A stretch of DNA of 64,000 bases, taken from positions 248,001 through 312,000 of the forward strand of contig NZ_FRCZ01000005.1 in assembly GCF_900143085.1 (NCBI RefSeq), written 5' to 3'. The translations under genes and the position numbers were made by a program. Source of the DNA: Gracilibacillus kekensis (GTDB taxonomy: Bacteria > Bacillota > Bacilli > Bacillales > Amphibacillaceae). Of this stretch, positions 8,671-17,509 are shown piece by piece (the first letter of the stretch is position 1; every line of letters begins with the position of its first letter). The notes under the pieces are model-generated. The model made no database searches. It was not told the DNA's origin and saw only the letters and a list, made by a program, of their open reading frames with translations.

Positions 8671-9055
8671 GAATTATTATTATCTGATTGTTGGGCTTCT
8701 TGCGATTTTGTTTGCCGTTACGCATGTTTGGAATGGGCAATCCGTTGTGCTGCCCACACTCGACATTAAGGCGATGCCTATGCATACCAGGACGATATTC
8801 ACGTATGTTTGGCACATTATTACGGCGGAAAATCTAGTCTTCGGTATTGCATTCATTTACATGTCATTCCAAAGAGAACAACTAAAATTCCGTATTGCCG
8901 CTTGGATAATCGCGACGATCCTGATCGTACGACTGATTGTCATTCTTGGCGTAACAGCATTACTAGACGTTTCATCTCTTACGGATACGATTGTAGATTC
9001 TATTGCCATCGTAATCTATGTTGCCTTAATTATATTGGGCACGAAGAAAAAATAA
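8651..9055 (+). CDS. Small four-helix membrane protein, coupled to the merR gene
   Basis: The chosen start is GTG 8651, because AAGGAGG (8641-8647) lies just before it inside the merR reading frame. This gives 134 residues with four predicted membrane helices and a KKK C-terminus. The 20-base overlap suggests translational coupling with the regulator. I do not recognise a specific family. By position it is probably the effector controlled by the regulator. Confidence 0.75.
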   Translation: MIIIKVRNYYYLIVGLLAILFAVTHVWNGQSVVLPTLDIKAMPMHTRTIFTYVWHIITAENLVFGIAFIYMSFQREQLKFRIAAWIIATILIVRLIVILGVTALLDVSSLTDTIVDSIAIVIYVALIILGTKKK

Positions 9056-9352
9056 ACAAGTGTTTAGCAGCTATAATAAGATTGAATATGCTTATGATTA
9101 AGGTTGTACATTCAAGTCGTGTGGTTATCGAATCTTAGAGCTGTGAAACTAACCAAGGTGGGATATACCTCCATGATAGTGATAAGTCAGGGGGGTGTGT
9201 CCCTTTTTGGTATTGAGAGCCAGTGGAAAGATGGCGAACCCTTGGAGCACGTTATTAATATGGATTCGTCTTTTTGCGTAGACCACAAAAGCATCCCCCT
9301 ATGAACTAGCTGTTATTACTTATAGTCCCAAACTCCCTTAACATCTCTAATA
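9056..9352. other. Gap without a supported gene
   Basis: Short open frames here have no ribosome site and no recognisable protein character. I see no hairpin or repeat of note. Confidence 0.5.
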
Positions 9353-9637
9353 TCATTCTCCCTTATAGTTCGGACATACCACATTGAGATTATCAAGACT
9401 GTTGCTAGTGTGTATATACACGTCAAACACGCCAGATTCGGCAAGTGCAATTGTAGCACCGCAAATTGCAGCAACAGTTACACCACATTCGTCTGTGCCT
9501 TGGATCATCCAAGTATCTGCTCCAGGCAAAAATAAAACTGTTGAAGGTAAAACATCGTTAGTTATCTCAGGTATAACTTTCATACATCCCATTGTTACAA
9601 CTGAATCCTTCGTAGCTCTCTCGGTCTTAACAAAACA
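9353..9637 (-). pseudogene. DJ-1/PfpI-family amidotransferase-like remnant
   Basis: The minus strand preserves the core of a DJ-1/PfpI (YdeA-like) protein: VKTERATKDSVVTMG, then LPSTVLFLPGADTW, then GVTVAAICGATIALAESG with the nucleophile-elbow Cys, then HTSNSLDNLNVVCPNYKGE. Family members are about 200 residues. Here a TAA lies upstream, about 20 residues are missing between the W and GVTVAAICG, and the C-terminal third is gone. It is a dead fragment. Confidence 0.75.
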
Positions 9638-9813
9638 TTATCACTTTATTTTAAAGTGTATTGACCTGAATATAGTTTGAATTATACATTATCAATGTTA
9701 CGATACACTGTTAAAGTTGTTTCATTGCATTACTAGTAAAAAAATATGTTAAAGTAAAAGTATAAAATCCTTACACGAAAACAAAGATCAGTAAATACAA
9801 ATTGGAGGAAACT

Positions 9814-10701
9814 ATGAATAGTAAACACGTAATGATTGATACGGATTGGCTTGAAGCTCACTTGAATGACCCGAAACTTCGATTGCTTGATGCAACTGTT
9901 ATTATGAAACAAGATGAGAATGGAGTGGATATATCATCAGGAAAAGAAGAATATGATAAAGAACATATTCCTGGTGCAGTTTTTACAGATCTTTTGCATG
10001 AACTAAGCGATACGAAAGCACCCCTTCCATTAACTGCATCGTCACATGAAGAATTTGCACAAACAATTTCTGATTTAGGTGTTGGAGAAGGTACCTATGT
10101 TGTTGTCTATGATCGTGGAGCTGTTGTAGGAGCACCATTCTCAGCTTCAGATTGGGCTTCTCGTTTATGGTGGCAACTTCGCCTCGAAGGTTTCGATGAG
10201 GTATATGTATTAGCTGGTGGCTTACCAAAATGGAAAGAAGAAGGTCGCCCATTGACGGATGAACAAGGATCTTATCCAAAAGCAACTTTTACAGGGCAAC
10301 GAAGACCTGAACTGCTAGCATCTAAAGAGGATATAAAGAACGCTATGAGTGACACCTCCACTGTCATCATTAATTGCCTATCTCCTGCTGAATTCAAAGG
10401 TGAAACAGATGCTTATCCACGTAATGGGCATATTCCAAACAGTAAAAATGTGTTCTTTGGTGATGTTACAGATCCGGAAACAAAAGGAGTGCCAGACAAA
10501 GAAAAATTACACGAACTTTTTGATCCAGTCGGAGCTTTAGATACTTCCAAAAAAGTAATCACTTATTGCGGTGGGGGAATTGCTGCAACATGGAATGCAT
10601 TAGCACTATTCACACTTGGTCGTGAAGATGTTGCTATCTACGACGGTTCCATGGTGGAATGGTCATCCGATGAAAGCCTTCCGCTTGAAGTAGGTGAATA
10701 A
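9814..10701 (+). CDS. Sulfurtransferase with two rhodanese domains
   Basis: This 295-residue enzyme is of the thiosulfate/3-mercaptopyruvate sulfurtransferase type. The N-terminal rhodanese domain (about 5-145) is inactive-like. The C-terminal domain (about 165-290) carries the active-site loop CGGGIAAT, whose Cys near residue 251 carries the persulfide. The start is ATG 9814, preceded by GGAGG. A TTG 12 bases upstream in frame lies inside the ribosome site and is unlikely. It is a single-gene unit. Whether mercaptopyruvate or thiosulfate is the donor cannot be decided. Confidence 0.92.
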   Translation: MNSKHVMIDTDWLEAHLNDPKLRLLDATVIMKQDENGVDISSGKEEYDKEHIPGAVFTDLLHELSDTKAPLPLTASSHEEFAQTISDLGVGEGTYVVVYDRGAVVGAPFSASDWASRLWWQLRLEGFDEVYVLAGGLPKWKEEGRPLTDEQGSYPKATFTGQRRPELLASKEDIKNAMSDTSTVIINCLSPAEFKGETDAYPRNGHIPNSKNVFFGDVTDPETKGVPDKEKLHELFDPVGALDTSKKVITYCGGGIAATWNALALFTLGREDVAIYDGSMVEWSSDESLPLEVGE

Positions 10702-11125
10702 GCTGTAAATATATTTATACTTCGGGTTTTGTTATGTATAGGTTTGTTGCCGGACCGAATTCGCTTTTTTTGGCTAGATGACTAGTAGTAAAATAAATCC
10801 ATGAACGCCTAATTAAGTCAACTCTAGTTAAATTTTACTTAGCTTTATTTAAAATGTTATTTAAAATAGAAACCACTAAAAAGCGTTTCACAAGTTTTTA
10901 CTCGTTAAAACGCATTATATAGAAAAATACTAGTGGCAGGATCAAGCCACATATACACAAAGCTTAAAGGCAGGTACTTATTAATTTCGTATCCAGTTCT
11001 TACTAGTAGCTTCACCCACCCTATAAATGTTATAATGATCATGCGATGAGCTGATTTGTGTAAGTCGAGGAATGGTAATATATGTGAATGTGGTCGCATA
11101 ATTTCTCGCCACAAATATACGTAGA
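10702..11125. other. Gap without a supported gene
   Basis: AT-rich DNA. It contains a weak inverted repeat (GCGTTT near 10883, AAACGC near 10908) but no open frame with a ribosome site that I trust. Confidence 0.4.
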
Positions 11126-11155
11126 AAACGTCTGTATTTATACAGGCGTTTTTTT
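11126..11155 (+). terminator. Rho-independent terminator
   Basis: AAACGTCTGTA / TACAGGCGTTT forms an 11-bp stem with one G-U pair and a 4-base loop, followed by a T run on the plus strand. It is about 425 bases after the sulfurtransferase stop, so either a long trailer or a missed small RNA precedes it. Confidence 0.7.
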
Positions 11156-11313
11156 CTTATTAGGGGAAAATAAGGTTTACCATTGGAATACCTATTGTTT
11201 ACTAAACTGAATGACACTCATCCATAGTTTCATAAATTCCCTATTCAATTGAATGAATTTGAATAATTCAATAAGTCTTATATAATAACTACAAATAAAT
11301 GTAAAAATTTTCA

Positions 11314-11766
11314 ATGGAAGGAAGTGTTACTATTAGCAAAGAGTTTGTAGTTTTATTTTTTATCGTCTTTTTAGTTAGCTGTTCAAGTTCAAACTATTTA
11401 ACAGATGAAGAAGAGAATGAGAAGTCCGTTAGGATGAAAGACTTTAATATCGAAATCATTGATGGTCAAAAAAATCAAAACTATCTAATATTATTAACAA
11501 CTAGAGGAAAACACATTGGTAATAAAGCTGTGCTACCACAAACAGAAATGGCGATTATTAATAAAAATAAAGAGACAGTAGTCAGTTTAAATACAAATAC
11601 AAATTACGAGATTAATGTATTTAAAACTAATGTTGAAACAATGGATGAATATTTGAATAAAGAAAACCAACAGAATGTAATAGGGGAAAAACTTAAATCT
11701 CTTAATTACACCCCTGCAAAAGACGAAAAAAGTATAGAGATTAGATTAACTGAAGATACTGAATAA
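11314..11766 (+). CDS. Small lipoprotein of unknown function
   Basis: The 150-residue product has a hydrophobic N-terminus and a lipobox (FLVSC near residue 23), so the mature protein should be a membrane-anchored lipoprotein of about 128 residues with a charged, mostly beta-looking domain. ATG 11314 has no ribosome site. The good GGAAGGAAGTG lies downstream of it and would best serve an ATT codon at 11332, a rare but known start. The true start is therefore open. No family recognised. Confidence 0.7.
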   Translation: MEGSVTISKEFVVLFFIVFLVSCSSSNYLTDEEENEKSVRMKDFNIEIIDGQKNQNYLILLTTRGKHIGNKAVLPQTEMAIINKNKETVVSLNTNTNYEINVFKTNVETMDEYLNKENQQNVIGEKLKSLNYTPAKDEKSIEIRLTEDTE

Positions 11767-11887
11767 TTCTACTAGAATTAGCTTCCCTCTCATTTCTCAC
11801 TAAAATAAGAGGGAAAATAAGGCCTCACTATAATAATGCAAAAGAATGATTACGTGTGCATGGTGTTACTTTATTCGATAAATCATA

Positions 11888-11920
11888 AAAGGCATAACAT
11901 CTTACTGATGTTACGCCTCT
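11888..11920 (-). terminator. Terminator of the small membrane-protein operon
   Basis: On the minus strand GGCGTAACATC / GATGTTATGCC forms an 11-bp stem (one G-U pair, 5-base loop), followed by TTTTAT. Confidence 0.75.
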
Positions 11921-12082
11921 TGTTATAGATTATTAAGATATATAATGTACCTCATTCATTTCCAGCATGTGTATCTCCACTTTGCTGCATTTCAAAAAAA
12001 GAATGTCAGCTCTCCAATGACAATTAATAATACATAAGAGCTTTACTCCATAGCCCAAAGTAGTTTTAACAAGCTTCTCAGC

Positions 12083-12340
12083 TTATTTAAAAACAAACAA
12101 TACAAATAATGCTAAAACAGTCGTGTTAATAGGTATTGTCAATAAACCCATATATTTAGCTTTAGTTTCAACTTTATAATTTTTTCTGTTATAAGCTTTT
12201 TCTATTGTGAAATTTCCTATGCTTATAACTGTAATTAGTGTCAAGAAAAAAACTAAGTTTGATGAAAAACGATCAGTTAAAGCTGGTGAAAGTATTAAGA
12301 GTAAAACTAACTGCGATATAGACATAATATACTTATCCAT
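12083..12340 (-). CDS. Small membrane protein, about three helices
   Basis: This 85-residue protein is largely hydrophobic, with segments near 8-24, 28-46 and 63-84 and a basic loop (EKAYNRKNYKVETKAK). AAGGAGGG stands just before the start; an alternative GTG is 2 bases upstream in another frame. It begins 22 bases after a short hydrophobic-peptide frame and shares the terminator at 11888. Size and context would suit a bacteriocin immunity protein, but no family was recognised. Confidence 0.6.
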   Translation of the reverse strand: MDKYIMSISQLVLLLILSPALTDRFSSNLVFFLTLITVISIGNFTIEKAYNRKNYKVETKAKYMGLLTIPINTTVLALFVLFVFK

Positions 12341-12361
12341 ACACCGGTCTACCCTCCTTAC

Positions 12362-12500
12362 TTAAGCTGGACACATTAAATTTCCACCTATATATACAAG
12401 TCCCACACTACCTGCAATCGCTAATGCTGTCCAAGGGGCAACAACTAATGCGATATCCGCAGCCTCTAAACTAATTGGATGTGCAAAAACTACCCTTCAT
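12362..12500 (-). pseudogene. Short hydrophobic peptide gene, apparently frameshifted
   Basis: From the ATG at 12500 (GGAG in front) the frame runs MKGSF and then stops early. If one base of the five-base A/T homopolymer at 12485-12489 is removed, it continues in frame as AHPISLEAADIALVVAPW then TALAIAGSVGLVYIGGNLM and CPA to the stop at 12362, giving 45 residues. The long hydrophobic, Gly/Ala-rich core resembles small bacteriocin-like or membrane peptides. It could be a sequencing error, a programmed slip or a dead gene. Confidence 0.45.
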
Positions 12501-12567
12501 CAAATCTCCATACAGTATACGTTTAAAAATACTTCCTCATTTATTAAGTTATAAACAGAAAAAACTT

Positions 12568-13200
12568 TTATCTCAATTCATCAGCCAACGGTACAATCAC
12601 CTGATCCAAAGCACTCCTCCACTGACGCTTCATTTCTGGCCCATACTTCAACGGTTTTGCATCCGGGTTTACCGCTTTATACTTATTGAAATCCCTACTG
12701 TTTAGGATATCACTAATATTTGGAATCGGATCCATTCCAATTACATATTGAATGGCAGATAAATGCAGTGCATCTTTTTCTACAAACCATGTATGCGCAA
12801 AATCTCCAACCGCTTTATTTTTTTCATCGGTAAAGAATGCTCTTTTCACAATAAAAATATCTTCCTCTTCATCTACTTCTTTATTATCTATTGCATTCAA
12901 AATGGCGCGATACACAACCTTGACGATTTCTGCCTTTTCTAGCTTTTGGAGTGCCTTTTCATTATCATCACGGATATTCTTATTATTAGCTGAGTACGTT
13001 TCTAGTAACTTATCAATATAAGTTGCATCAATATCATAAATCTTAGCAACATTTTCACCATGGAATTCAATTTCAGAGAAATCAACATCTGGTTCAGCCG
13101 ATTCCTCTTCATCCATTAATGATCCTTTTACCGTGTTATATACGCCTATAGACTCTTCTATTGTCATGACTTGATCTTTAAGTGTAATCGAGTATTCCAT
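12568..13200 (-). CDS. Acidic protein of unknown function, defence-island edge
   Basis: This 210-residue acidic protein has no signal peptide or membrane segment. Its N-terminal half is rich in Asp/Glu, the middle has a charged helical stretch (EKALQKLEKAEIVKVVYRAI), and the C-terminus has a conserved block (KPLKYGPEMKRQWRSALDQV). That block is also preserved in the decayed copy at 7820-7962. No ribosome site is clear. It follows the DUF2075 gene on the same strand with an 84-base gap, so co-transcription is likely. No family recognised. Confidence 0.7.
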   Translation of the reverse strand: MEYSITLKDQVMTIEESIGVYNTVKGSLMDEEESAEPDVDFSEIEFHGENVAKIYDIDATYIDKLLETYSANNKNIRDDNEKALQKLEKAEIVKVVYRAILNAIDNKEVDEEEDIFIVKRAFFTDEKNKAVGDFAHTWFVEKDALHLSAIQYVIGMDPIPNISDILNSRDFNKYKAVNPDAKPLKYGPEMKRQWRSALDQVIVPLADELR

Positions 13201-13284
13201 ATCATCGTTGTATTCATTATAAACATTGTTACTTGTTGGAAATTAATATACTCTCATAATGGATAAAGATCTACACAATGCTCT

Positions 13285-15216
13285 CTAATGAAAACCCTCA
13301 GTATCTTCAGCCACCTTAAAATTCCTATCCGGTGATAAATTATTATAACCTTTAGACTTGTTAAGTCGATCTTGAAAATACTTATTTAATAGTGGATCTG
13401 TACAATAAATAAAACAGCCTTTTTGTCCACGAGTCATAAGTGTACGATAGGTATTACGGATAATCTGATCTGCCACTTTTTGTGCTTTTAGTGGATCTTC
13501 CTTTGCCATCTTTTTAATACCTTTTAAAGACTGATCTGTTTTCGCACGTTTGTCGTAGTCTGTTACTACTTTTCCATCTTCATAACATAAATCTGGCCCA
13601 ATAATAACTCCTACATAATCAAATTCCAATCCTTGAGCAGTATGAATACATCCAGCTTCCTTAACTGAATCTTGGTCAATAGCCCAGATGCTATCTGATA
13701 AATTCCAGCTTATTTCAAAATTGTGCTCTGGAATATTAATTTCTTTATGATTGGTATTTTTCCTTTCCTTTGTCGGCCACTCCCAACAGTATCCTGCAAG
13801 CATACGAGATTTGTTATTTAACTGATTTAACCTTTCTATTTCGTGTAACATATCATGTGGATTATCATAAATTCTAAAATCGTAATCTACTCCATAATAA
13901 TGGCTATTTGCTGTTTCTCTAATTTGTAACACGTCATCTAGCCATGCAATATAAGCATCAGAACCATCACACCTAAATTGGGAGACTAATTCACCAGAGA
14001 TTACTTCTGCAGAAAACTCTTCTGCATACTGTTTAATTAAATCGATACTTCCAATATCCTTTAATGTTACCTTTTGATTTTCATCAATAAAAAATAAAGT
14101 AAAGTTTGATGCTTTAATTAATTCCTTAACTTGATTCTCACCCTGGTTACCATAAAAACCTGACTTTTCATTAAGTCGATGCGCTTCATCTACTATGATG
14201 ACATCGAACTCATTTAAGGTAGAACTTGTAAAACTACCTGAACCTTTAAATAAATTGTCTATAGCCGTTTTCTTTACAGTTCCTTTTAATTTAGAGGAAT
14301 ATACCTCTCTTGGGGCTGAATTTTTTGATACATACATGGTTACTAATTCTTCATTAATTAAATTCACTAACAAGTTTACTGCGAGTACAGATTTTCCAGT
14401 CCCAGGCCCACCTTCAATAACCATCACTTGCTTTTTATTATTTCTTACACATTCTAATGCTAGATTAAAAGCTTCCTCGTAAAAAACTTTTTGTTCATCA
14501 ATCATAATAAATTCCTCGTTACCCTTTAACATATTGGCAAGTGAATCCTGCAATGACTTGGATGGACGAATTCTTCCATGCTCAATTTGATAAATTAATT
14601 TATTGTGATCACCTTTACGAACATATTTTTTTATAAAGTCTCTTAATTGCTGTATCTCCCCTTTTACAAACACAGGAGCCTTATTTATGTGTTCTTTGTA
14701 ATGACCATCTATCAGTGGATCATTAGCTTCTTTTCTATAATTATGTAAGTAAGCACATGGTTTAAGCAAAATATTCTTTTTCTGTACATTCTCATTAAAA
14801 TCCATTATTAAAGCAGCATAAGACCAAGCTTGATAAGATGGATGAGTTATTTCCCTATTAGCACGACCTACATATGTTTTTACAATTGCGTCTTTATTTA
14901 CTTTCTCTACTTTAGACCACTGTTTTAATTCTACTATTACTACATGGTCTTGTTTTCCATCATTACCAGCCACTATAAAATCCACACGTTTAGATGTATT
15001 AGGAATTTTAAACTCAATTGCAACAGCTGCATCATTCGGAATATCTTTATCTTGCATTACATTTGACATACGCTGAAGAGAGTTTTCCCAAGATAATATT
15101 TCATTTTTAGATGTTCGTCCTATCTTTTTCTGATAAGAATTATATAACCTCTCTACTAGAAATTCGTTTGTTACATCTGAAACAAACTCTGACTTAGTTG
15201 CTTCATAAATTATCAA
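13285..15216 (-). CDS. DUF2075-type P-loop ATPase with N-terminal nuclease-like domain
   Basis: This 643-residue protein has a PD-(D/E)XK-like N-terminal domain (about 1-200), in which VDFIVAG near 77 and VVIVELKQW near 95-103 supply the D and ExK positions. This is followed by a superfamily-1-like ATPase (DUF2075): Walker A GGPGTGKS near 272, Walker B VIIVDEAHR near 342, a Q/R motif (SQFRCDG), and C-terminal helicase-like motifs including TAQGLEFDYVGVI and NTYRTLMTRGQKG. It lies beside Gabija and other defence genes on the same strand. A defence role is likely from context. Substrate and partners are unknown. Confidence 0.85.
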   Translation of the reverse strand: MIIYEATKSEFVSDVTNEFLVERLYNSYQKKIGRTSKNEILSWENSLQRMSNVMQDKDIPNDAAVAIEFKIPNTSKRVDFIVAGNDGKQDHVVIVELKQWSKVEKVNKDAIVKTYVGRANREITHPSYQAWSYAALIMDFNENVQKKNILLKPCAYLHNYRKEANDPLIDGHYKEHINKAPVFVKGEIQQLRDFIKKYVRKGDHNKLIYQIEHGRIRPSKSLQDSLANMLKGNEEFIMIDEQKVFYEEAFNLALECVRNNKKQVMVIEGGPGTGKSVLAVNLLVNLINEELVTMYVSKNSAPREVYSSKLKGTVKKTAIDNLFKGSGSFTSSTLNEFDVIIVDEAHRLNEKSGFYGNQGENQVKELIKASNFTLFFIDENQKVTLKDIGSIDLIKQYAEEFSAEVISGELVSQFRCDGSDAYIAWLDDVLQIRETANSHYYGVDYDFRIYDNPHDMLHEIERLNQLNNKSRMLAGYCWEWPTKERKNTNHKEINIPEHNFEISWNLSDSIWAIDQDSVKEAGCIHTAQGLEFDYVGVIIGPDLCYEDGKVVTDYDKRAKTDQSLKGIKKMAKEDPLKAQKVADQIIRNTYRTLMTRGQKGCFIYCTDPLLNKYFQDRLNKSKGYNNLSPDRNFKVAEDTEGFH

Positions 15217-15317
15217 TTGTCATCAACTCCTACACCTTTAATTCAACTAAAAAATGGGGCAGCCACTCTTCGTAGACAATTGTCCATACGGAAGGTATAA
15301 CACCACAGTCACGAAGA

Positions 15318-15600
15318 TCAAATCTTTATTCCATAGTATTTTTGTACTGCGCAACAAAAATTTCTCTCTATGTTCTTTAAATCTTCTGTTAATTCTTTAT
15401 TAAAACTCAAAGAAAGCGTTTTTTTACCACCATCCGATTTTTAAACAATACGAACTCATCCTCATGGTATTGGTCCCTCTTATACGGAAGACTCAAATAC
15501 GAGATATTAGATAGTTGTTCAGATATTGTATCAACATGCACATCTATGTAGTAGATAGCACTCTTATACCTACCACTTTTAAACTAACAGGTACATACAA
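15318..15600 (-). pseudogene. Frameshifted remnant between defence genes
   Basis: The minus strand reads LKSGRYKSAIYYIDVHVDT then SEQLSNISYLSLPYKRDQY, and after a frameshift near 15420 continues as GGKKTLSLSFNKELTEDLK then NIERNFCCAVQKYYGIKI and a stop. The pieces look like one decayed protein of about 90 residues or the tail of a longer one. No family recognised. Confidence 0.5.
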
Positions 15601-15674
15601 ATTATAAATGCCATCTACAAATGGTGGTATCTAAAAAAACGAAATTTTCCAAATAGAAGTTATATTTTGGGTTA

Positions 15675-17495
15675 TTACACATTTTCACAGGAATAAAATA
15701 ACTCGTCAACATTTACCCAGCCGTTCGCACCTAAACGTTCCTCTATACCTTCCCCAGCAGATATTTTCTGTTGGGGAATCGCAATTACCATTAGGTGAGT
15801 CGGTCTGCTAAGGGCTACATAAGCTAACTTCAATGCCATAATAGTTTGATTTTTTTCATTTTCGTCTATGATGAATTTAGTTTCTCTGTGATTACCACAT
15901 AAGTATTCATATAACAGGTCAAACATATGGTACTCCCCAAAATTGGTGTCAAGCACTAACATAGTTGATCTATGTGTTTCACCTTTTGCTGAATGTACTG
16001 TACCTATATAAAAATCATTATTCCCATCCTGTTCTTTGTCTTGTAAACCATTACTTGAAAGGAATTTTTGCCTGAAGTAATCTAATTGATCTTTAATCTG
16101 CACAATTTCAAATGAAGTATCTTTTTCCCCAGTTAGCATCATTAATGCCTGTTCAAATAATATTAACACTTTTGTATATTCAAAATCTCCTTTGGCAAAT
16201 TCTTTAACAATGTGACTAAGAAGTACTTTTAAAGATAATTTAGAACTCATCTCTCTCTTTAAATCAAATATAGAAGAACCAGTCTCTCTTGATAGAATAT
16301 CCAAACAAAAATTCAAGATATTTCCAAGAGGACTCTCAAGACTTCTATTTTTATTTGATATCTTGGTGTAAACTGTAAATAAATTTGAAAGATCAGCATG
16401 AAAAGGAGATAAAATAGCATCTTTCTTATGTGATCTAAAAGAAAAAACATCAGATTGTTGATTAAAATGTTCTATTAATTTTCTATACTTTGTAAGTAAA
16501 TCGCTCTCATCATTATATGTTATATAGACAGGTTGAAAGGATTTAATAATATCTAGGGATACAAAGCTACTGTATTTCTCTACACAGACATTTTTTACAA
16601 CATTTGCTATACTTGGGCCAAATCGTGAAGTTTCTGAGATTTCACGATAATTCACATCTGATTTATTAGGTACCCAAGCGTCTTTATTTCCTTCAAATAT
16701 ATTATATAGAGCTTGATATGGGTCACCAAATTTCTGAAAAGAAATACCTTCTTCGTTAAACAAATAATTTAACATCTCGAATTGTAGTTGACTTGTATCT
16801 TGTGCTTCATCTAATAATACAAAATCAAACCTTTCTATAAGAGCTCTTTTTAATTGATTTCCATAATTACTTATATACCATTGAGATAATTCCAAGCACT
16901 GCAAATTGTTAATTAACCCTTTTCTGAATAGGGACATTATACTTTTATTTAAGCTTTCTCTATAATTAGGCTTCGCATTGCTAGTAACATGATATGACAA
17001 ATTATCTTTAATTACTAACCGAGGATCTTTATTATAATTAGGCTTATTTGGATAAGGCCATGAAGGGTTATAGAATTCAAATTCCTTCTCAAACCTAAGT
17101 TGATATTCCTCATCATCCAGCACTCTAAATTGCTTGTCACCTAATATTATGTGAAATGCTTTTTTAGCAAAGAAGTTATTAAAAAACTCTTGAATAGTCC
17201 CAACGAAATTTGGATAATCTATATCACTAAAACCAAGTTTTAATAGGCCGTCATTTATCTCATTTACTGCTACGTTGGTATGTGTTATTAAGCAGATACC
17301 TTTATTTTTTTGTTTTATTTCTTCTAAGAGTAAGCCACACTTAGCTATTAAAACTGTAGTTTTTCCAGATCCTGGTCCTGCAACGATATCAATTGACCCT
17401 TCTACCTCTATGGCCGCTTTCTGTTGAGCAAAGAAATCACAATTAGGAGGTAATAATTTTCTCGATAATTCATTTATACTATTTGATGTACTCAT
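15675..17495 (-). CDS. gajB: Gabija protein GajB, UvrD/Rep-like helicase
   Basis: This 606-residue superfamily-1A helicase has Walker A AGPGSGKTT (residues 38-46), motif Ia (LITHTNVAVNEI), Walker B FVLLDEAQD near 227-235, motif III/IV regions, and motifs V/VI (TVHSAKGETHRS, YVALSRPTHLMV near 560). It is encoded 14 bases after an OLD-family nuclease gene, in the order gajA-gajB. Gabija is an anti-phage system in which GajA and GajB assemble and cut phage DNA; GajB is thought to sense DNA ends or nucleotides. It is longer than the roughly 494-residue Bacillus cereus GajB. Confidence 0.88.
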   Translation of the reverse strand: MSTSNSINELSRKLLPPNCDFFAQQKAAIEVEGSIDIVAGPGSGKTTVLIAKCGLLLEEIKQKNKGICLITHTNVAVNEINDGLLKLGFSDIDYPNFVGTIQEFFNNFFAKKAFHIILGDKQFRVLDDEEYQLRFEKEFEFYNPSWPYPNKPNYNKDPRLVIKDNLSYHVTSNAKPNYRESLNKSIMSLFRKGLINNLQCLELSQWYISNYGNQLKRALIERFDFVLLDEAQDTSQLQFEMLNYLFNEEGISFQKFGDPYQALYNIFEGNKDAWVPNKSDVNYREISETSRFGPSIANVVKNVCVEKYSSFVSLDIIKSFQPVYITYNDESDLLTKYRKLIEHFNQQSDVFSFRSHKKDAILSPFHADLSNLFTVYTKISNKNRSLESPLGNILNFCLDILSRETGSSIFDLKREMSSKLSLKVLLSHIVKEFAKGDFEYTKVLILFEQALMMLTGEKDTSFEIVQIKDQLDYFRQKFLSSNGLQDKEQDGNNDFYIGTVHSAKGETHRSTMLVLDTNFGEYHMFDLLYEYLCGNHRETKFIIDENEKNQTIMALKLAYVALSRPTHLMVIAIPQQKISAGEGIEERLGANGWVNVDELFYSCENV

Positions 17496-17509
17496 TTAGT
17501 CACCCCTTG

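Noticed and set aside
9104-9304. Plus-strand 66-codon frame
   Set aside because: No ribosome site, no family resemblance, and it lies in a degraded region.
9384-9680. Plus-strand 98-codon frame
   Set aside because: The minus strand here carries the clear PfpI/DJ-1 remnant, so this is an antisense shadow.
10905-11217. Two minus-strand frames of 69 and 78 codons
   Set aside because: They overlap each other in different frames, have basic/aromatic random-like composition, and one crosses a terminator hairpin.
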